Made by a program: the position numbers and the translations under genes. Positions 36,432-45,490 of a DNA stretch of 64,000 bases are shown piece by piece. Source of the stretch: Ancylostoma caninum (taxonomy: Eukaryota; Nematoda; Chromadorea; Rhabditida; Ancylostomatidae); the NCBI GenBank assembly GCA_037903475.1, contig JBAJFG010000073.1, forward strand, positions 310,001 through 374,000, in the 5' to 3' direction. A model generated the notes under the pieces. It searched no databases. It was not told the origin of the DNA and saw only the letters and a list, made by a program, of their open reading frames with translations. Positions within the stretch are counted from its first letter, which is position 1; each line of letters opens with the position of its first letter.

Positions 36432-39400
36432 CTAAGTGGGTTCCGAAGCAGGCTCCACCGCATCCAGATCAGAACTTGGCAAAATTGCTACATTACCACT
36501 ATCAGCGGGGTTGCTATTGCAGTCGGCTGCTACAGAAACAGAAAAATATCATTAATTCGATGCAGTATACTAACACGAATATGAAAAATCGAACAGCTTC
36601 ACAAACTAACCACAATCGTACGTAGATGGTTGGACGGGCGGACTTTGAAATCCGTAATAGTAACTCAAATACTGAAATGGTACAATACTGAAAATTTAAT
36701 CGGTCCAAAAAAAGTATTTCAAGTCTCTTAAGTAAAAGAAGAATTCTCACGGTGTAGTCGTAGGAAGTGTACGCTTGCGGTTGAATCGCAGGTACAATGG
36801 CATTCGATATTCCTGGGGAAATTGGTTCCAAAGGAGATTCTGAATCCCTGGGTAACAAATAAAGCATAAACTGATATGAAAAACTCACCACTTATATCAT
36901 TTCCTGTAGAATTTCCTTGGAGTGAGGGAAAATAATTGTTCGCTACAGCATATTGTCCATACTAAATGGAAAGCATAAGCACTACAAAGTTTGACTACAA
37001 ATAAGTTTTATGAAACACTAAGAAACTGTTTGCTACACAAGCTGAAACCAATCATACCAAAGACGAATGTATCAGTCTAACAATCTGAAAAGAGTCATGA
37101 GGGACAGCTCATACCTGAAAAGAGAGGCGCTCCCAGTAATTGTAATGCCAAGAGTACGGAGCAACGCCGTATGTGAAGGCTGGTGTTGGTATGTACGTAT
37201 ACGACGGCATGGACATCAAGTTCGTAGAGCCTTCCTGGATGATGATGGCGATGAGCATACACATAAATACAACTACGTTCCAAACAGAACGCGAAAGAAC
37301 TAGCTGACAGTGGCGGACGCAGAAAGCGGGCGGGAGGAGGGAAGGGGGCGCGAGAAAAAAGTGGGGTCTCCGCCGTTTTGGGGACCCAGGCGGAAAATAA
37401 AATTAACAGAAGTATTAGTTATAATAATAAATAATTAATGAAAATTACATTAAAAATAGAAATAAAAATAAACTAGCACAGGGTTTTTGATCGTATTGTA
37501 AAGTAACCTCAAAAATTTGGCAACCCATTCTCGCCCCCCCCCGCGTGCGCCACAGCTCGCTGACTATTGTAGCCTAGAGAATTTGTTAGCATTCGACAGA
37601 GAACTACAAACCTGAATTGGATTTCCACTGTCAGTGGCAAGTTGGAAAATGGAAGGATGTGGATCAAAAGCGAAAGACCACGGCTGAAGGTATGGTACCA
37701 GCTCCGAGATATTCACTTTTCTAACATGGTAACTATAACCACTACTGATTATCCCCTGTTAGTCAATGAGATAAAATGAGTGGAGGCAACCTGTCTTTTC
37801 CATTCACCATAACAAGGCGTGAATTTCGATCCAGTACAGACATGACGAATGCCTGAAATACAAAAAAAAAATTACACTACACAGTAAAGGGATGTACATA
37901 ACGCGGTTTTCAACGGTAAACAAGCCGCAGATCCAATTATTTCTTCGAGAGCATCCAATTTTTTTTTGACGAAAATGGCAGTAGCAATGTTCGTTGCAAT
38001 TGCAGGTGTAAAAAGGCTTTTAGGGTAATGAAACTTAACTGAAAAGCAGTAACAATTACCTTGATATAGTAACTACTCAGACACTTCCACCGGACAGGCC
38101 GATGCCCCCTAGGGGGCCTCCCCTGTTGGATGTCCGGTCTGACCTGTGCATGCCGTAATGAATAGCCAGCCTGTCCGGTATTCGAATTGTGCATACTCCG
38201 GCCTGCCCGGTATGTGCGCTGATTTTTTAAGAGACCACCTAACATCAAAAACGAGAACTCACATCGTAGATTGTCTCCTCTTCAATATAACAACAGGGCG
38301 TTCCAGGTTGAAACTCCTCTAAAAAATACATTGGCAAGACTGATACTTCAAAAACTACTAAGGGCGATGGAGCACAAGCACCAGAACAGAAAAACTGGCT
38401 GACTACAGTGGACGTCAATGGCGGTGGCCCATCCACGGCCTTGAGAAGAACGCAACGCGACCGCGCTGCGTGCGCCGGGATTAGTGTCGACTGCTGCCGG
38501 GATGTTATTTCAAGTCGCTTTCTTCCCGATCTGGTCAAAAAATCCTAAAAATCGCATAGAAAGCTGCTAGATATAGCATAACAGCAGCAGAAAACGACGT
38601 TCGCGACGCACTCGGCGCGGTAGCGCGGCGTACTTCTCGAGGCCGCAGATGGGCCACCGCCATTGACGTCCACTGTACCTATGCCTTCCAGCTCACGCTT
38701 CCTCTCTTTTGAGAATAAGTCGTAGGCAACGTTGCGATAGACCGATGGATCTAGAGCTTTCACTGCAGAATACGGGATAGGAGGTCGCCAGACTGGGGTC
38801 GGTGGCTGAAAGATATGACGAACTTGGATATACATGGCCGAGTTCTGCAATGCTAACCCTCCTCCTCATCGAAGCCCCAAGCAAAGTGAATAACGGGAAA
38901 CAACTGAAATCAAGAGTACGAAACAGCGCAAACTCCCGAGTTACTGTTTCTGGAAAATTTACAATGAAAAAAGGAATGAACGGTGAACCTTGCCCTCAGT
39001 CTCGTTTGGTTTGAAAGAGAACTGCTGATCCGAGAAATTCTTCGTGCTCAGTGGTGAAGGAGTTTGGATATCGGTTCCAACAGCATCTTCAAAAAAAAAA
39101 AAAAGAAATTCTTAAAATCTACAGCACTCATATCGGTCTCGAGGTTCATCTCACCCATATCCTCTCGAACTCGTTCAATTGAATGCTCGATTACATCAGG
39201 AGAAACCCCAAAAGTATGGATGTACAGCAAGTTGTAAACAATCGCTGTAAAGCGAGTATGTAGAAGTGAAAATATTGGGTCGGGGAATAAGTTCGTGCGG
39301 TTTTTCATGGGTATAGAAACCATCATTTTTCACAAAAAAAAACACTGTATAGACTGTTCCAAACGCGACAACAGTTGAGTAACCGTGCGCATAATTTCCG

Positions 39401-41314
39401 TTTCTCTCATTCCTCTCCTACTGCTACACACTTTTCCGCGTTCTTTTTCTCTCTGCTGTCTTCCCAACTATTGCCCATGGTGAAACGCACTATAAACCAC
39501 ACTGAATTGGTTGCATAGCTCTTCCCTCTTCTATTAATGTTGCCAGAGACACAGCAGCTTCTCAGCTCCATGTTGAGCATTTCGGGGTTTCGCACGGAAT
39601 GCGTTAGCTAAACTTACAAATTGTTGAGAGTTAACATAAGTAGTGATTAGTCCTTACATCTAAAGCAACCTTAGCGGATAATCGCCTTTATGCCGCGCAA
39701 ACTGGGCATCCAGAACGAGAAGCAACTTCAAAGCCAAATGTGCCCTGTCTGAAGTGGGTTCACCACTTCTATGCTGTCCTCTCAGCAGACAGCTTCCTCT
39801 CCAAGCGTCGTTGATATCCCTAGCTAATTGAGCCACATTTGATCCACGATTGAAGACGGACGGTAGTCGGTTGCGGGCATATTCAATTTTTCCGACTTGG
39901 GTGGTCACAATCCATGCAGGAGAAATCAAGGTAAGACGAGAATTGAAAAATGAGGTTGCAATGCTTGTAGAGAGCAAGTCAAGAGCTACAAAATGGGCTA
40001 TGATGGCAAATAAAACATGGTTCAAATCAGCGTGAAAAAGCGAGTTGAAGAGAAAACCGCAAGCGAACTTATTACCCAACCCAATAAATTGTAGTGAAGT
40101 TAAAGAACCGGAAAGAAACATACTTTGGGCATACGCAAGATTAGCGTGATCCTTCAATGGGTAAACCAAATCGAAATGACCACGGGCGGACTCACACAAC
40201 AGTACCTACATTTTAAAGTTTTAATGCAGAGGTGATAGTTCTATTAAATGTTAGGAAAACGAATCTGACGCGCGAGTACCTTGTCCACCCGTTTTTTTCC
40301 ACGTTTAGCACAGCAGTAGATTTGGGGTTCTTCTCCGACAGCGCGGTACACATGGATGTCAATTCTGTACGAAATTGTCCTAGTGAGAAATCGTATCGCA
40401 AAATCATAAAATTAGTGAAGACTATTAAAAAAAGGGATAGGCTAAACGTGAACAACATCGGAGACAAAAAAAGAAACATTAAAAAAATGCGAGAGGAGGA
40501 GAGAGGTGAAGGAGATGGGAATAAGGGAGTCGCCACCGCAGGAGAACAGGTCTCACAGTTTTAATTCCAGAAACCATTTTCTTGTTAAATTCGAACGGCT
40601 GCTGTTTTCCGCGTCGGCTGGAGAAGCTGCGGTTTGACACCTCGCAAAATTCTTAATACTCGACTCGACCCAACAATAAAGCAATAGGGATCATGATAAG
40701 TCTTGGTTTCTTGTGGTAGTTTATCCTAGCTGGAAGAACAGAACAATTTACATCGATATGGGCAGCTCCTACACAAGAACCGCGACCAGAGGTGCGAGCG
40801 AGGTGCGAGAAAGGTGTGAAAATTACCTGAGCGCAACTCTTGAGCGCATGTATACAGGCAACTGTTATCAATTTCGGAAGTGTTCCACGAGGGAAAATTT
40901 ACGAAAATTAGAGGACAATAAATGAGACTGAGATGAGACGAACCTGAGAGAGCGCACAATAGTCTCCAATGTGTCTTCAATCCTATTCACTTGAGGAAGA
41001 CCAGTTCGAAGGCGTTGAAGACGATACCGCATGAGTAATTCATCCTCCACAAGTTCTTTCAGACCAAGATATTCACTTTGGTCCATAGTCAGCTATAAAA
41101 AGTGGAAAGTCAATAAAAATCATATGCTCATTGTAATCCATTCATTAAAGTTTAAATTTGGCTTACTAACCGATTCACAAACAGCTCTAAAAACGCTACT
41201 CCCTTTGTCATTAGGCATCATCTTTTTTACTAAGCCGATACTAGCCAAGTACCTGAATCACTCTCTATGGAGAAAGTGGGAAGAAAGAAAGTTGCCAATG
41301 ACTAACTTATCCAT
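36432..41314 (-). CDS. OTUD4: OTUD4-like OTU-domain protein with tudor-like module; catalytic Cys read as Ser
   Basis: Exons from 5' to 3': 41314-41307, 41252-41171, 41092-~40944, 40861-40827, 40379-40280, 40205-40124, 39244-39155, 39086-38989, 38844-38697, 38318-38263, 37852-37791, 37720-37612, 37234-37115, 36961-36889, 36839-36751, 36671-36611 and 36529-36432. Phases agree throughout except between exons 3 and 4, where the junction is unresolved. The product is about 486 aa. The start MDKYLASIGLVKK matches the start of the OTU domain in OTUD4. The active-site loop reads DKGSSVFRAV where family members have DGSCLFRAV, so the nucleophilic Cys is Ser22. The His loop GHFDLVYP is intact. Next come KALDPSVYRNVAYDLF, highly conserved in OTUD4, and a tudor-like stretch (FQPGTPCCYI to LVMVNGKDRKVNISELVP). 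The tail is Tyr/Pro-rich. OTUD4 enzymes trim ubiquitin chains; this copy is predicted to be inactive. It is much shorter than the vertebrate protein. Confidence 0.88.
37308..37555. mobile_element. hAT-like MITE in an intron of the OTU gene (248 bp)
   Basis: The ends are cagtggcgg on the left and its imperfect complement gcgccacag on the right. The flanking 8 bp are ctagctga (37300-37307) and ctcgctga (37556-37563), seven of eight identical. An 8-bp duplication and CAG...CTG-type ends fit the hAT superfamily. The interior is AT-rich and non-coding. It sits in the intron between the exons ending 37612 and starting 37234. Confidence 0.8.
38406..38675. mobile_element. Tc/mariner-like MITE, copy 1 (270 bp), in an intron of the OTU gene
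   Basis: The ends are cagtggacgtcaatggc and its reverse complement, with the inverted arms extending about 60 bp inward. TA flanks both sides (38404-38405 and 38676-38677). It lies in the intron between the exons ending 38697 and starting 38318. A second copy lies at 41386-41643. Confidence 0.85.
39275..40084 (-). mobile_element. deleted mariner in an intron of the OTU gene (810 bp)
   Basis: TA flanks both ends (39273-39274 and 40085-40086). The inverted ends begin ttgggtcggggaataagttc and ttgggttgggtaataagttc. Inside, on the minus strand, a degraded N-terminal mariner domain reads SNVAQLARDIND and, in a shifted frame with stops, SAERTA, THFRQGTFGF and RSGCP, matching the mariner pattern ERTAQ.WF..FR.GDF and RSGRP. 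The catalytic part is missing. The left end lies only 30 bp from the splice acceptor of the exon that starts at 39244. Confidence 0.85.
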
Positions 41315-41385
41315 TGCATCGCCAACAAATCTCCGACAGGGTGATGGTGAGGGTTCATTGCTCGATGTGGCTAAAATAGCAGCTA

Positions 41386-41643
41386 CAGTGGACGTCAATG
41401 GCGTTGGCCCATCTGCGGCCTCGATAAGGACGTCGCGCAACCGCGCCGCCCGCGCCGTAACCTATGTATTCTGCTGCTGTTATGCAATTTCTAGCAGCTC
41501 TTCTACCCGATTTTAAGGATTTTCGAGCAAATCGAGAAGAAAAGACTCTAGAAATAGCACGTAGACACCGATCCGGCGCGCGGCGCGGTCGCGCTGCGTC
41601 CTTCTCGAGGCCGCAAATGGGCCACCGGCATTGCCGTCCACTG
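41386..41643. mobile_element. Tc/mariner-like MITE, copy 2 (258 bp), next to the OTU gene start
   Basis: Same family and structure as 38406-38675, with ends cagtggacgtcaatggc and gccgtccactg. TA is kept on the left (41384-41385) but not on the right. It lies about 70 bp upstream of the predicted start codon of the OTU gene, so it is in its 5' UTR or promoter. Confidence 0.85.
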
Positions 41644-42049
41644 TCTGTACATATAAGCGTTATTTATAGTGTGTCGGAGTCCGATTCGCATCGGATGTGG
41701 GCTGCGACGGTCGGATACGAAATCGGAACGACGCGTCGTGGCTTTGTTTATAGTCCGCAAGCACACGATTTCGGATCAGCTGTTTCCATCCATGAATTTC
41801 GCATGTTTTCTTTACAAATCAAGCTGTATTTATCGGTTTCTGACTTTTTTCTTCGGTGTTTGGAGTTCTCAGCTTTTGCAAATCCTATCCAACCTCAAAA
41901 ATTCTATTGTAATCTTCCACATAAATAACATCATATGCTATACACCACGGGTGGCGGTCAGGAAGAACGATAGCTCGTGACAGCTGCCAGCCGCACCGCA
42001 TACCCCATGTAAAGGTTGCCACTCCCATCTCGCACGATGCGCATGCTAG

Positions 42050-42506
42050 CTCAGACATTCGGGTGCGAGTCCCGCCTGACAAAATCATGAATCCCGCTTG
42101 AGTGTGAGCGGGAGTCATCAAAAACTGGGCGTTTTTCTCCCGCAACATCCTGATTTTGTCCCGCGAGCTCCGGCGGGAGACCGGATTTTGTCCCGACGAT
42201 GATACCCAGCATCATGATAGAGGAGATCGAATTTTGTCCCGGAACTGAAAAGCACAAGGAAGCAAAAATGCGCGCCGAGTTCAGGAGCGCACGCACTCCA
42301 TCCGCCGACGTCGGCCGGTACTAGCGGATTAGGACGCATTTCTGCATCCGAGCCGCATCTGCGCGCGACCGCTCCCCACGCATCTCGACTGGTTCCTGCA
42401 CCGGGCCACGGTTTCAACCGGGCCTCAGTGGGCCAGACGAGTCCCGTAGGACTCCACTCTCCGCCGAGGCGGTTTGTCAGGCGGGACTCGCGCCCGAATG
42501 CCTGAG
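42050..42506. mobile_element. GC-rich MITE-like element, about 34-bp inverted ends (457 bp)
   Basis: The left end ctcagacattcgggtgcgag and the right end, read inward ctcaggcattcgggcgcgag, match with few differences and continue into cccgcctgacaaa. The interior is unusually GC-rich for the window and has no convincing ORF. No target duplication was defined. Confidence 0.7.
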
Positions 42507-42982
42507 AGCCTACTCTGTACGAAGTCCGAAGATTTTATTTGGTTCAGGGCTAGATCGAATGTGGATTTTTGGGTTCTATGATAAAAACGTAATAAAAGGT
42601 AGCGGTGATGTGTCTTATTTCAATGAAAATTAAGCTTTAACTGCCTTCGCACTACTAAATCTTGTTCAAATACGTCATAATCTCTTTCAGTGATGGAACA
42701 TATTTAACAAACATGCAGCTGTTGGCGCCTGTGGATCTCTTTATGTATCTAGGGGCGGGGCTACAGTTGCATGGGATATTGACACACGGGTTCATAGCAG
42801 CCAGCTACTACCAGCTATCGTTCTTCCTGGCATACATCCATACACCACACATTTTAGTTTTGACTGCTCGCTGAGCCTCACTTTACAATAAATTAAACAT
42901 AAACACAACATGTTAGCATGTTACGATGGATGTAGAGACCGTTGGATATACATTCAAAAGGGCATTGTGGTAGTGGGGCACA

Positions 42983-43184
42983 TACAGGAAGCTCCAAATG
43001 TCCGCAGTCAAGAGGGACGTGGCCACGGCGCGGCTTTAGACAGAGACACAGGCGCTCGGCATGCTGCCACTGGTTGGCTGCAGAGTCAGAGAAGCCAGAG
43101 GCAGCATAGAGAGCGCGTGTATCTGATCAAGGAGCCGCGCCGTGGCAACGCCCTCTTGACTGCATACATTTGGAGCTTCCTGTA
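42983..43184. repeat. fold-back element, near full-length hairpin (202 bp)
   Basis: The two halves are reverse complements: tacaggaagctccaaatgt pairs with acatttggagcttcctgta, agtcaagaggg with ccctcttgact, and gccacggcgcggct with agccgcgccgtggc. A diverged partial copy at 43736-43856 keeps ggcgcggct and the tail gtttggagttctctgtac. Confidence 0.75.
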
Positions 43185-43515
43185 CATGTACACATAAGTG
43201 CTCTACTTGCATTGAATACCATGCAGTTTTCTACCTTCTTACAACTACGATGTGCTTATTGTTTAATAGTACGTCAACCATTCGAAATGAAATGATAGGA
43301 TACATGATAATAGCGGTCGAGGGCAAAAACTCTTCCAATTATGCAACTACTACAACATGGAGGTGATGTAAAGAAGTATACGATAGGTTTTAGGACTAGC
43401 TATTTGGAGAGTAAATGATAGTTAGTGACACGAAAGAAAAAACAAAAGAAAATAACGAAAATGGGGTGAAAACAGCTGAGAAAATTCGCCCCATGAGGTC
43501 CTATCGATTGACGCA

Positions 43516-43573
43516 TCGGAGTCCGACGTCGCATCGGAGCCACTAGTGGATCCGATGCGACGTCGGACTCCGA
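43516..43573. repeat. 58-bp near-perfect palindrome
   Basis: The 23-bp arms at 43516-43538 and 43551-43573 are exact reverse complements (start tcggagtccgacgtcgcatc). The 12 bp between them contain ccactagtgg, itself palindromic, so only one mismatched pair interrupts the structure. The word cggactccga recurs just downstream. Confidence 0.85.
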
Positions 43574-44309
43574 CGACGATTCGGAGGCAAACCGTTCCGA
43601 TGGAGTAAAAACAGGCGTCGTCGTCGGACTCCGATGCGTCGGATTCCGACGAGGATCGATACGTACCTTTTGTTATCTGACGGGATCGGATTCCGACACA
43701 CTATAAATAACGCTGTAGGCAGGAGTCGAGATCGCGGCGCGGCTCTCATGGACAGAAACGCAGGCGCACACTATACTGAGCTCTCGTGACTCTGCCCAAG
43801 AGATGCGCGCCGCGGTCCTGACTTTTGACTGCGTCCGTTTGGAGTTCTCTGTACATACATATGTTTATAAAGCCAATAAGGATGTGTATAAAGTCAATGA
43901 GTCAGCAATACGATATTCGTTTTCAGCACCTCAAATACCCTCCTCCCTTTAGGCTAAGTTTAGGCGGAAATTTTTACTTCGAAATTTTGGGGCAGAACTA
44001 GCCGAATAATACCAAGCTATCAAGTTTGAGAAATTTAGCGGATAGTAGTTATTTCTGACCTTTATCTGAGACGGCTCAGTAGAGCTACAAGAAATAAACT
44101 TTGATGGAGGACAGTATCGTGAGATTCGCATCATACATTCATTCAACGATAGGACTCTTTGCAGTTCAAGCAGAACAGTAGTAGTATTTCTGTTGAGTAG
44201 CTACAACGATCAGCGACTAACAATAAGCGAAGGACATTCGATCAACTTCGATTATGTTCAAAGCATGTCGGAATGAGACCTAGGAGCCTGACAGAAGTGG
44301 ATTTATGTG

Positions 44310-45490
44310 CCGAAAACGGCACTATGTATTCCACTTTTGCGCAAGCAAATACTTGGAAATTTTTTTGGCTGAAACAGTACAGAGAGGTTATTCGAGGTTC
44401 TGAACACGAATACCGCATCCATTTTGTACTGTCCTGTAGATCAGGAGGGAAGGATCTCCGCGACGCTTAGAATTCTCCACGTCGTTCCACGTCGTCATGT
44501 CCACCACGCAAATCATGGGTCGACATGTTCGAGATGACTGAAGACAACGTTCGACCATGATACGCAGGGCTTTAGCCGTTTGGACAACAAAAAGTGTCCA
44601 ACGACGTGTTCAGACACGTATAATTACGGTAGAGCATGAATTTCCTGAAGACTCCGGGCAGTGCCCAACTTTTGTTCTCCTAATTTCCAGGGTCCGCCGA
44701 AAACGCAGCACCGTTGAAGCCCACTGTAAGTGTATTTCATTGTTGTACAGCAACTACAGCCATTTTGCATTATTTAAATACTTTAGGGCTAGAATAGAAA
44801 TAGGAATAAGTTAGGCTTTGTTTGCAAATTACAGGGAAACCAGGCCTTTTTTTGTTATACACGTCTAAACGCGACAGACAAGTACCGTTGGACACTTTTT
44901 GTTGTCCACACGGCTAAAGCCGATACGCAGTTATGTCTAACATGTTAATCAATGATCTTCTTGTTAGAGATAATGACGTGGGGGAGCACAAGCGTTGCAG
45001 AGATCCTTCTGTCTCAATCTAGAGCACTATAGCGTAACTCCGTTTTCGTAGGGTTATGATAGGTGTAGTGTAGTTTTGGTATTTCACAGAATCCTCTCGA
45101 ATCTTGTGTAGAGAGGTTGTTTTAGGCGCTGATCACGAATATCATAACCGTTTTGTACCATAACCCCACTTTGGTAGGGATACAGTTGGAAGACGGTAGG
45201 AAATTCAGAGAAATTTCAGATTTCTGGAACAGAACGGAGGCAGCGTGCGAAATAATGTTGACATTCGTGATCAGCGCTAAAGACAATCCCACTGCGTAAA
45301 GTTGGAGAGGATCCCGTAAGGTACTGCATCTACAGTACATCTCCCTACAAAAATGGGATTGCGGTACAAAATGGATGCGGTATTCGCGTTCAGCACCTCA
45401 AATAACCCCTCTGTACTGTTTTAGCAGAAAAAAATTCCAAGTATTTGGGTCCATGAAAGTGGAATAGTGCCCCGAAAACTTGGCTCACCA
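44310..45490. repeat. long inverted repeat pair (about 130-bp arms)
   Basis: The block 44310-44440 and the block 45360-45490 are diverged reverse complements. Shared words include caaatacttgga, aacagtacagag and cgaataccgcatccattttg. A third diverged copy of part of the motif (ttcagcacctcaaata) lies near 43924-43939, and another near 45125-45165. The Mutator-like MITE at 44568 is nested between the arms. Confidence 0.6.
44568..44921. mobile_element. Mutator-like MITE, 354 bp, exact 9-bp target duplication
   Basis: The 9-bp word gatacgcag is directly repeated at 44559-44567 and 44922-44930. Inside it the ends are inverted: ggctttagccgtttggacaa on the left and ggctttagccgtgtggacaa read inward from the right, continuing through acaaaaagtgtccaacg. 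Long inverted ends with a 9-bp duplication fit the Mutator (MULE) superfamily. There is no transposase inside. Confidence 0.85.

Larger units (their letters stand above)
41657..43713. mobile_element. large inverted-repeat element (about 2.06 kb) with nested insertions
   Basis: A 29-bp end starting gcgttatttatagtgtgtcg at 41657 recurs in inverted orientation at 43685-43713 with one mismatch. Between them lie a 457-bp element (42050-42506), a fold-back (42983-43184) and a long palindrome (43516-43573). No transposase was recognised. It is either a large non-autonomous element or two related ends that came together by chance. Confidence 0.5.

Noticed and set aside
38403..38678. MITE as an introner: a 276-bp intron of the OTU gene made of GTA, the whole Tc-like MITE and TAG, with the flanking frames joining in phase
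   Set aside because: A better model uses the strong donor gtgagc (after 38697) and the T-rich acceptor attttttag (before 38318). Without the MITE this intron is about 108 bp, normal for a nematode, so the element simply inserted into an existing intron.
39660..40199. 179-codon ORF on the minus strand as a single gene
   Set aside because: Its first part is a real exon of the OTU gene that ends at a gtatgt donor; the rest is intron and mariner relic.
40280..40379. Alternative frame of an OTU-gene exon (QFRTELTSMCTALSEKN)
   Set aside because: The other frame (TISYRIDIHVYRAVGEEP) aligns with OTUD4 and ends in phase 0 with the next exon; the alternative does not.
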